Origin: Desulfuromonadales bacterium
Lineage (GTDB): Bacteria > Desulfobacterota > Desulfuromonadia > Desulfuromonadales > UBA2294
Length of the DNA: 5,362 nucleotides
Direction of reading: 5' to 3'
NCBI GenBank assembly: GCA_030591795.1
Contig: JAUVAJ010000149.1
Location: forward strand, 1-5,362
Positions 1-4,856 of the stretch are shown here, in pieces. Position numbers and translations under genes: made by a program. Each line of letters begins with the position of its first letter. Within the stretch, counting starts at the first letter, position 1. The notes below the pieces were generated by a model. It saw nothing but the letters and a program-made list of their open reading frames with translations. It did no database searches and was not told the origin of the DNA.

Positions 1-705
1 GACCAGATAAGCCGGCAGGTGGGTGGCGATAAAAACCACATGGAAGCCGCAGACGAAAAAGCCGATGGTGAGCAGCACGTAGCCGCTGTGACCAAAAGCT
101 TGTTTAAGGGCGCTGAAGGGTGAGCTGCCATCGGTGGCAACGACGGGCTTCCCCTTGAGCAGGGTGCCGAAAACAAACATCGGGGTGACGCAGAGTGCGA
201 GCGCGATCAATGCTTGTTGCCAGCCGAAGGACGCGAGCAGGCTCTGGGTCGTCGGTATCATCAGGAACTGTCCCAGGGAACCGCCGGCACTGGCCAGAGC
301 GAGGGCGGTCATGCGCTTTTCTGGTGCTACCAGCCTGCCGACGCCGCCGAGCACCACCGCAAAACTGACGCCGCTGAGCCCAAGCCCCACCAGCAACCCG
401 GCCCCCAGGTTAAGCGAGAGGGGAGAGCCACCGGCCATGACCAGTAAGCCGAGGATGTAGAGTGCCGCCCCGGTAGCGAGCACCCGGTATGAACCGTAGC
501 GGTCAGCGATCATACCGACAAACGGTTGCACCGCACCCCAGATGAGATTCTGGCTGGCGATGGCGAGGGCAAAGCTGCCCCTGCCGATACCGAGATCGGT
601 GGTTATCGGTGCAAGGAAGAGACCAAAACCCTGCCGAATACCGAGGGCGAGGCAGAGGGTGAGGCTACCGGCCAGGGTTATGGTTAACCAACTTTTTTGG
701 CGCAT
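1..705 (-). CDS. MFS transporter, N-terminal 235 residues (3' end outside window)
   Basis: Inner-membrane secondary transporter of the major facilitator superfamily; the substrate cannot be told. The reading frame is open from the ATG at 705 to the window edge, so the C-terminal half is missing. It shows about seven hydrophobic segments (roughly residues 7-30, 44-64, 74-92, 98-122, 134-157, 163-184 and 208-228). The loop between TM2 and TM3 carries the MFS motif A (G64, D68, R69, G71, R74, in the stretch GMIADRYGSYR). The start is supported by a GGGAG ribosome-binding site six bases upstream. The RQGFGLFLAPI-type first helix resembles the monocarboxylate/oxalate-formate antiporter-like branch, but that is only an impression. 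The gene is visibly more GC-rich than the regulator/SulP operon that follows and is transcribed away from it. The MFS call is firm; specificity is unknown. Confidence 0.9.
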   Translation of the reverse strand, partial: MRQKSWLTITLAGSLTLCLALGIRQGFGLFLAPITTDLGIGRGSFALAIASQNLIWGAVQPFVGMIADRYGSYRVLATGAALYILGLLVMAGGSPLSLNLGAGLLVGLGLSGVSFAVVLGGVGRLVAPEKRMTALALASAGGSLGQFLMIPTTQSLLASFGWQQALIALALCVTPMFVFGTLLKGKPVVATDGSSPFSALKQAFGHSGYVLLTIGFFVCGFHVVFIATHLPAYLV

Positions 706-711
706 GCTTTA

Positions 712-716
712 CTCCC
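712..716 (-). promoter_or_regulatory. Ribosome-binding site of the MFS gene
   Basis: GGGAG on the minus strand, six bases before the ATG at 705. It fixes the start of the MFS transporter, since no other in-frame start nearby has a comparable Shine-Dalgarno match. Confidence 0.7.
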
Positions 717-787
717 GAGAATTTATCTAAGTGCTGATCTACCTAGACCAATAACCCCATGTGGTTTTGTTGTAAAATATACCTGAG

Positions 788-854
788 AAAAGGGGACATG
801 CTATTTTTTCACTCTCCTTGGTATTCACTCGCTATTGTAGCCTGTCCTTTTTTT
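788..854. repeat. Imperfect inverted repeat resembling RAYT/Y1-transposase-associated elements
   Basis: The left arm contains GGACATGCTA at 794-803 and the right arm TAGCCTGTCC at 838-847, which is its reverse complement with one mismatch in ten. A-rich (788-791) and T-rich (848-854) tracts lie outside the arms and 34 bases lie between them. From memory, AAGGGGACAxGCTA-type sequences with adjoining A/T runs are common around REP-associated tyrosine transposase genes in Deltaproteobacteria. No transposase gene is present, so this would be a solo, non-autonomous or remnant copy. The element's true ends are not defined by the sequence alone. Confidence 0.5.
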
Positions 855-969
855 GTCAGATGACGGCTTAATTCATGGACCGGGTTGATTTTTTTGATGG
901 CGGGGCGATTCGCAAGGTTAGGATCAACCATATATGAACACAAGTCTCACGGCTTGGTTAAATATCTGG

Positions 970-997
970 TTGACAATGTCTATAAATTAAACATACT
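970..997 (+). promoter_or_regulatory. Sigma70-like promoter of the EIIA regulator/SulP operon
   Basis: A perfect -35 hexamer TTGACA (970-975) is followed after 16 bases by CATACT (992-997), a 4-of-6 match to the -10 consensus. Transcription would start near 1004 and leave a leader of about 40 bases before the ATG at 1043. The TATAAA at 981-986 lies too close to this -35 to pair with it. A tandem repeat overlaps the spacer and the predicted start site, suggesting the promoter is controlled by a bound protein. Confidence 0.5.
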
Positions 998-1007
998 GTC
1001 CATAAAT
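977..1007. repeat. Tandem direct repeat TGTCyATAAAT, 20-bp period, overlapping the promoter
   Basis: TGTCTATAAAT (977-987) and TGTCCATAAAT (997-1007) match at 10 of 11 positions and start exactly 20 bases apart, about two turns of B-DNA, so both copies would face the same side of the helix. The first copy sits in the -35/-10 spacer and the second covers the predicted transcription start. A further TGTC follows at 1007-1010. This is the arrangement expected for a repressor or autoregulatory site; the helix-turn-helix protein encoded just downstream is the natural candidate ligand (inference). Confidence 0.45.
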
Positions 1008-1032
1008 GTCACTTAGTGGAACTAAATAGACC

Positions 1033-1037
1033 AAGGG
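1033..1037 (+). promoter_or_regulatory. Ribosome-binding site deciding the start of the EIIA regulator
   Basis: AAGGG lies five bases before the ATG at 1043. It favours that ATG over the in-frame GTG at 1016, which has no Shine-Dalgarno match and would add nine residues unlike the family. Confidence 0.6.
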
Positions 1038-1042
1038 CAACC

Positions 1043-1774
1043 ATGAATCTATCAGTCAAAGATGCGGCCCGCATTTTAAGTGTTACAGAGAAGACCATCT
1101 ACAGGTGGATCAAACAAGAGTTGATTCCAGCGTATCGGGTTAATGGTCAACATCGCTTCAATCAGTCCGAACTTCTGGAATGGGCAACCTCAAGACGCAT
1201 GGGGGTCTCACCAGAAGCCTTTGATGAACCAGAAGAAGCCGCAACACCACTGCCAACGCTTACCGATTCGCTTAAAGCTGGCGGTATCATCTATCGCCTG
1301 GATGGAGGTTCGCGAAACGAAGTTCTTGATAGATTGATTGATAATCTGCATCTTACTGATGGAGTCGATAAAAATTATTTACTCAAAGTTCTGATTGCCA
1401 GAGAAGAGCTTGCGTCGACAAGTGTTGGTGATGGAGTTGCTATTCCTCATCCTCGCAATCCTGTATTGCTACATACGACTCAACCCACAGTGACATTGGC
1501 TTTTCTTGACAAGCCTGTTGATTTTCATTCCTTGGACGGTTTGCCTACAAACGTGCTCTTTTGTGTACTTAGCCCGACTTTACGTGCTCATCTGCACCTT
1601 CTTTCCATGCTTGGATATGCTTTAAAAGATACAGGTTTCCGTCAAGTTATAGGTCAGGCTGCAAGTCGCCCCGATATTTTCCAGGCCTTACAGCAAGTTA
1701 AAAAAGGTATGGGACAACCCGTCGCAAAAAATAGTTCGCAAACTGAAAGACATGTCCGTAAGTCAATAAAGTGA
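1043..1774 (+). CDS. Helix-turn-helix / PTS EIIA (PtsN-type) fusion regulator
   Basis: A 243-residue soluble protein, likely a transcription regulator that senses PTS phosphorylation. Residues about 2-50 form an excisionase/MerR-type helix-turn-helix (LSVKDAARILSVTEKTIYRW, then the RVNGQHRF wing), as in HTH_17 proteins. A charged linker (about 51-77) leads to a fructose/mannitol/PtsN-type EIIA domain (about 78-220). There GVAIPHPRNP places His136 at the phosphorylated active-site His of PtsN (GVAIPHGK), and HLHLLSML (His183, His185) matches the second conserved His region. The domain therefore looks able to accept phosphate from HPr/NPr; no EI, HPr or EIIBC is in the window. The start at 1043 is chosen on the ribosome-binding site and because the HTH begins right there. 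Seven bases separate its stop from the SulP gene, so the two are almost surely co-transcribed. Domain calls are firm; the target promoter and the signal are inferred. Confidence 0.88.
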   Translation: MNLSVKDAARILSVTEKTIYRWIKQELIPAYRVNGQHRFNQSELLEWATSRRMGVSPEAFDEPEEAATPLPTLTDSLKAGGIIYRLDGGSRNEVLDRLIDNLHLTDGVDKNYLLKVLIAREELASTSVGDGVAIPHPRNPVLLHTTQPTVTLAFLDKPVDFHSLDGLPTNVLFCVLSPTLRAHLHLLSMLGYALKDTGFRQVIGQAASRPDIFQALQQVKKGMGQPVAKNSSQTERHVRKSIK

Positions 1775-1781
1775 TGTAGCT

Positions 1782-3392
1782 ATGCAAGGATTAACTTATA
1801 AGAGAATAGCCGGAGATGTCTTTGGTGGGGTAACTGCCAGCGTGATTGCTTTGCCTCTGGCTTTGGCGTTTGGCGTCGCAAGCGGAGTAGGTGCACAAGC
1901 AGGTATTTACGGAGCTATTGTCCTCGGCTTTGTCGCGGCAGTGGCAGGAGGAACAAAAGTACAGATTTCTGGTCCAACAGGGCCGATGACTATTGTGGCA
2001 GCGTCAACACTCGTACTCTTTCAAGGCGATGTTTCGGTTTTAATGGCTGCGGTTCTCCTTACTGGCATTTTTCAGATCGTTCTTGGGGTATTAAACATCG
2101 GCAAATTTGTAAAGTTTGTTCCGTATCCAGTGATCTCTGGGTTTATGAGTGGCATTGGCCTCATTATCATCCTACTGCAGATTAATCCACTATTGGGAAT
2201 CGAAGGCGTAAAATCCCCCATGGAGGCCATAACCTCTTTGATTGATATTCAGTCAATGTTCCAGATTGACGCTATATATGCCAGTATTGTTGCGCTGTTG
2301 ATTGTGTTTTTTACGCCGAAGAAGATTGCGCGAATTATTCCAACGCCCCTGTTGGCACTCGTTGTCGTCACAACTTTTTCTCAACTTGCCGGGTTGGAGT
2401 TAGCGACTATTGGCTCAATTCCAAGCGGGTTGCCTGAAATCAGCTGGCCCACTTTCACGCGCAGTCAAATGACGGTTGTCGTCTCTGCGGCGATGAGTCT
2501 TGCCGTACTGGGTGCAATAGATAGTCTCCTCACTTCTCTGGTTGCTGATTCCATAACAAAAACCGAGCATAATTCAAACCGTGAGTTAATTGGTCAAGGT
2601 CTTGGAAATGCGCTGACATCTTTTGTGGGTGGTATACCGGGAGCCGGTGCGACGATGCGAACGGTCGTCAACGTCAAATCCGGTGGGACAACGAGGTTGT
2701 CTGGCGTTCTGCATGCTCTGATTTTACTCGGAGTCCTTCTTGGTTTGGGCAAGTACGCCTCAATGGTACCCATGGCTGTCCTTGCGGCTATCTTAATAAA
2801 AGTTGGGTTGGACATTGTCGATTATCGCTTTGTAAAAATCCTTAAAAAGGCACCAAAACACGATCTTGCTATCATGTTCACGGTCCTTTTTCTAACGGTT
2901 TTTGTCGATCTTATTGTGGCTGTAGGAACCGGTGTCCTTCTCGCTTCCGTTCTTCTGACGGTTCGATTGACTAAACAGCCCAATTCATCAATTGATGACT
3001 TGGAGGTGTCAGTTAGAAATATAGATAGTTGCAAGCAGTTAAATGCTGGTAAAAGTTTTCTAATCAGGGTTGTTAATATTGACGGGCCATTCTTTTTTGG
3101 TTCTACTTCTCAGCTGGTTGGCCAGGTCGGAGCTATGCTTGGCACAAAAATCGTCATTTTCAATTGTCAAAAAGTCCCATTCATGGACTTGTCAGCTTTT
3201 TTTGCTTTGAGCGAAATTATATTAAAGTTGAAAGAAAATAAGATTATTCCGTTAATTGTCGTCAATGATAAGATAAAGGCAAAGCTGATCCGGCTGGGAA
3301 TCTCAACCATCCTTCGTGAAAAACATATTTACATTTCATTTGATCAGGCAGTTGAACATGCGAAAGCTCATGTATGTGAAAACCGAGTATGA
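1782..3392 (+). CDS. SulP-family anion transporter with STAS domain, BicA-like (probable Na+-dependent bicarbonate transporter)
   Basis: Inner-membrane anion transporter of 536 residues: hydrophobic SulP core (about 10-398), then a cytoplasmic STAS domain (about 423-530). Seen directly: FGVASGVGAQAGIYGA after TM1, SGPTGPMT (63-70) in TM3, and VISGFMSGIG (117-126). From memory, BicA of cyanobacteria binds Na+ through D258, T262 and G300-A301-T302; the matching positions here are D247, T251 (IDSLLT) and G289-A290-T291 (PGAGATM). The following VADSITKTEHNSNRELIGQG is nearly the BicA sequence too. T66 falls at the BicA substrate-site T69. The STAS part has the usual acidic-x-Ser element at D469-L470-S471. 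This favours bicarbonate over sulfate, but SulP specificity cannot be proved by sequence and sulfate or another anion remains possible. There is no strong Shine-Dalgarno before the ATG; with the regulator's stop only seven bases upstream, translational coupling is likely. It is visibly more AT-rich than the MFS gene. Confidence 0.9.
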   Translation: MQGLTYKRIAGDVFGGVTASVIALPLALAFGVASGVGAQAGIYGAIVLGFVAAVAGGTKVQISGPTGPMTIVAASTLVLFQGDVSVLMAAVLLTGIFQIVLGVLNIGKFVKFVPYPVISGFMSGIGLIIILLQINPLLGIEGVKSPMEAITSLIDIQSMFQIDAIYASIVALLIVFFTPKKIARIIPTPLLALVVVTTFSQLAGLELATIGSIPSGLPEISWPTFTRSQMTVVVSAAMSLAVLGAIDSLLTSLVADSITKTEHNSNRELIGQGLGNALTSFVGGIPGAGATMRTVVNVKSGGTTRLSGVLHALILLGVLLGLGKYASMVPMAVLAAILIKVGLDIVDYRFVKILKKAPKHDLAIMFTVLFLTVFVDLIVAVGTGVLLASVLLTVRLTKQPNSSIDDLEVSVRNIDSCKQLNAGKSFLIRVVNIDGPFFFGSTSQLVGQVGAMLGTKIVIFNCQKVPFMDLSAFFALSEIILKLKENKIIPLIVVNDKIKAKLIRLGISTILREKHIYISFDQAVEHAKAHVCENRV

Positions 3393-3447
3393 GAAAATTA
3401 CGAACTGTAGAGAATTGGCTAGAAACTTCAGCTTAGCGCCATCCACA

Positions 3448-3466
3448 TAGGTCAAACATAGACCTA
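3448..3466. repeat. Perfect 6-bp hairpin in the convergent intergenic region
   Basis: TAGGTC (3448-3453) and GACCTA (3461-3466) are exact reverse complements around a 7-base loop. No T-run follows on either strand, so it is not a typical intrinsic terminator. It may help end transcription or protect the 3' ends of the two converging transcripts. Confidence 0.35.
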
Positions 3467-3483
3467 CCACCCCCCTGATCACT

Positions 3484-3511
3484 AAGAATTACTATTAGAT
3501 TCTTTTGTTTT
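3484..3511 (+). terminator. Weak AT-rich terminator candidate after the SulP gene
   Basis: AAGAATT (3484-3490) pairs with GATTCTT (3498-3504), including one T-G wobble, around a 7-base loop. The following bases are TTGTTTT. It lies about 90 bases after the SulP stop and overlaps the stop codon of the converging gene. The stem is short and AT-rich, so termination would be inefficient. Confidence 0.35.
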
Positions 3512-4571
3512 ACTCGATCCCTGCGTATTCCAGAAAAGTCACAGCTGGCTTGTATATATCCTGAGCCAAGAGCAACTCACGAATCTCCTCCGGACCAAAA
3601 TAACGGGCTTTGAGTGCGCGGCCCTGTTCCATCCAGAAACCGAATTGCGGGACAAAGGTGTTGTGGCTGATCGTGCGATCAATGGTCAGGCCTGCCAGGA
3701 CAAAAACATTGCGGCCACTGCCATCAAAGCCATCGGTAATGTAGGAGGCGAGTCGGTGAAACTGGCGCCAGGTGTTGACGTCACACAGGCGGCGATGCGG
3801 ACGTGCAGATGTGACGATCTCCGGCAGGAAATCAAATGTCGATGCCTCCAGCATAGTCTTCGGTTCGTGGCTCCCCAGATCGATATGTTTGCTGAAACTG
3901 AAGCAATCCGGATTTAACATTACTCCGATTGGTGTCGGCACCTCACCCCATATTTTTAGCGCTTCTTGATTCTCTTCCACAATACGTGGGTGCAGTGGAT
4001 AGACTTTTCCGAGGGTCCCTTCGCCGATGGCTTCACCGGCTATCAGCATCTCAAGCTTGATACTGATTCTGGCGACATCACCGGCCGGTTTCTGGAAAAG
4101 GTATTTGTAAGGGATCTCAATGTTGTAAACGCTGTTTTTGCGGGATATTTTGATTAGTTGCGTCGCACGTTTGTAGATGGTCAGATATTCAATCAGCACG
4201 CGTTGCAGCATACCGCAGCATGGCGCGACGCCGCCATGCACGCGACGGATATAACCGAGGCCATCGTTTTCTTCGGTGCCGATATGACTGCCGCCGAGGA
4301 TGACGAGATCGTTGCCATGATTGGCTGCCGTCGCGAATCGGGTCGGATCGAGTAGTCCGCCGACTCGACCGAGGTTAAAAGACGGGCAGTTGTAGGTATA
4401 GCCAAACAGTGCTTTTTTGATCGATTGACTTTCATCTGAGCATTGCCAGATGGCTGGCAGTGTTCCAGTGAACCCGGCGTTATCTGTCAGGTTGCGCATT
4501 CGGCCAAACAGATCCATTAATTCCAGGGGGGGGAGATCGAGCAGTTTTTCGTCAGGTGGGGCAATCGGCAT
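3510..4571 (-). CDS. LCIB-like beta-type carbonic anhydrase candidate with a long C-terminal extension
   Basis: A 353-residue protein without signal peptide or membrane segments, so probably cytoplasmic. Residues about 40-130 follow the order of motifs I recall for algal limiting-CO2-inducible proteins (LCIB/LCIC, a beta-carbonic-anhydrase fold, Pfam LCIB_C_CA). These are CSDES (44-48), FNLGRVGGL (65-73), DLVILGGSHIG (88-98) and, after a Gly-rich stretch, PCCGMLQ (117-123). Likely zinc ligands are Cys44, His96 and Cys119, with Asp46 as the catalytic Asp of the C-x-D motif. The Arg of the classical C-x-D-x-R motif is replaced by Ser48. It would interconvert CO2 and bicarbonate. Residues about 135-353 are unrecognised and make it longer than the bare LCIB domain. 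An AGGAGG site before the ATG at 4571 decides the start over an in-frame GTG at 4604. It converges on the BicA-like gene, which supports a role in inorganic carbon. Without the motif match it would be a hypothetical protein. Confidence 0.62.
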   Translation of the reverse strand: MPIAPPDEKLLDLPPLELMDLFGRMRNLTDNAGFTGTLPAIWQCSDESQSIKKALFGYTYNCPSFNLGRVGGLLDPTRFATAANHGNDLVILGGSHIGTEENDGLGYIRRVHGGVAPCCGMLQRVLIEYLTIYKRATQLIKISRKNSVYNIEIPYKYLFQKPAGDVARISIKLEMLIAGEAIGEGTLGKVYPLHPRIVEENQEALKIWGEVPTPIGVMLNPDCFSFSKHIDLGSHEPKTMLEASTFDFLPEIVTSARPHRRLCDVNTWRQFHRLASYITDGFDGSGRNVFVLAGLTIDRTISHNTFVPQFGFWMEQGRALKARYFGPEEIRELLLAQDIYKPAVTFLEYAGIE

Positions 4572-4576
4572 GTTGT

Positions 4577-4582
4577 CCTCCT
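4577..4582 (-). promoter_or_regulatory. Strong ribosome-binding site of the LCIB-like gene
   Basis: A full AGGAGG on the minus strand, five bases before the ATG at 4571. It rules against the upstream in-frame GTG at 4604, which would add eleven residues. Confidence 0.8.
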
Positions 4583-4599
4583 GTTGCAATCCATCAGGT

Positions 4600-4611
4600 T
4601 GCACTGGTGCA
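4600..4611. repeat. 12-bp interrupted palindrome in the LCIB-like leader
   Basis: TGCAC and GTGCA flank a 2-base centre. It lies about 30 bases upstream of the LCIB-like ATG, within the probable leader. GTTGCA is also directly repeated here with a 15-base period (4583-4588 and 4598-4603). Function unknown. Confidence 0.3.
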
Positions 4612-4615
4612 CAAA

Positions 4616-4660
4616 TTAATGCATTAAATGACTGCTTTACTATGAATTAAGAAATTAATT
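4616..4660. repeat. Two AT-rich palindromes upstream of the LCIB-like gene
   Basis: TTAATGCATTAA (4616-4627) is a perfect 12-bp palindrome. AATTAA (4645-4650) and TTAATT (4655-4660) form a second around the centre GAAA, and the stem can be lengthened by a G-T and a T-A pair. Both present TTAAT/ATTAA half-sites, and their centres are about 31 bases apart, close to three helical turns. They lie where operators of the minus-strand gene would be expected. In AT-rich DNA such palindromes also arise by chance. Confidence 0.35.
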
Positions 4661-4758
4661 TAACACATAATGAATTCAAACGTTTAAGGATTTTTTTCAG
4701 GTCTGATTTGCCTGTTGTTTCGGAATTATATTGAAAATCAGGCACTTGACTAACCCCA

Positions 4759-4780
4759 CTATTGAATAGGGAACTGTTCC
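4759..4780. repeat. Two abutting 11-bp interrupted palindromes upstream of the SCO gene
   Basis: CTATTGAATAG (4759-4769) and GGAACTGTTCC (4770-4780) are each 5+1+5 palindromes and directly adjoin. They lie just upstream of the promoter candidate at 4792-4820, where an activator or repressor could bind. The second resembles generic dimeric operator sites; no regulator can be named. Confidence 0.35.
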
Positions 4781-4791
4781 GGTCTTGAATA

Positions 4792-4820
4792 TTTGCATAT
4801 CGGTGTAAAACCGTTATTAT
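4792..4820 (+). promoter_or_regulatory. Sigma70-like promoter candidate for the SCO gene
   Basis: TTTGCA (4792-4797; 4 of 6) and TATTAT (4815-4820; 5 of 6) are 17 bases apart. Transcription would start near 4827, about 30 bases before the ATG at 4857. A small inverted repeat, CGGT-5-ACCG (4801-4813), fills the spacer and could be a regulator site. Confidence 0.35.
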
Positions 4821-4856
4821 TTACAGGACTTTAACTTATCTTTTTGAATAGATTTT

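Larger units (their letters stand above)
706..1042. other. AT-rich intergenic region between the MFS gene and the EIIA regulator
   Basis: No convincing gene lies here. From left to right it holds the MFS leader, an imperfect inverted repeat of mobile-element type (788-854), a longer-range 7-bp inverted repeat (GGTTGAT at 883-889 and ATCAACC at 923-929, 33 bases apart), and the promoter with tandem repeats of the downstream operon (970-1010). A 20-codon ATG frame at 875-937 has no ribosome-binding site and no recognisable product. I found no clear promoter for the minus-strand MFS gene. Confidence 0.6.
4572..4856. other. Divergent AT-rich intergenic region between the LCIB-like and SCO genes
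   Basis: No gene is supported here. The left half holds the leader and palindromes of the minus-strand LCIB-like gene; I could not pick a convincing -10/-35 pair for it. The right half holds two adjacent 11-bp palindromes, three copies of TTGAATA and the promoter candidate of the SCO gene. Confidence 0.6.

Noticed and set aside
134..730. Plus-strand open frames opposite the MFS gene
   Set aside because: Pro/Arg/Ala-rich translations with no family features; they are antisense shadows of the GC-rich minus-strand transporter.
875..937. A 20-codon ATG reading frame in the intergenic region before the EIIA regulator
   Set aside because: No ribosome-binding site, no recognisable sequence, and a length expected by chance; it also overlaps the short inverted repeat at 883-929.
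981..986. TATAAA as the -10 box of the regulator operon
   Set aside because: It is only five bases from TTGACA, and upstream TTGGTT (954-959) would leave a 21-base spacer; the TTGACA/CATACT pair is better.
1016..1042. GTG start giving the EIIA regulator nine extra residues
   Set aside because: No Shine-Dalgarno before the GTG, it lies close to the predicted transcription start, and the HTH begins right after the ATG at 1043, which has AAGGG at good spacing.
3645..4435. Several open frames of 60-90 codons overlapping the LCIB-like gene in other frames
   Set aside because: They overlap a 353-residue gene with a strong ribosome-binding site and coherent motifs, and have no recognisable content.
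4572..4604. GTG start giving the LCIB-like protein eleven extra residues
   Set aside because: The AGGAGG site lies inside that extension and is perfectly placed for the ATG at 4571.
4746..4769. TTGACT with GAATAG as a promoter of the SCO gene
   Set aside because: The spacer is only 12 bases, too short for sigma70; the TTTGCA/TATTAT pair at 4792-4820 fits better.
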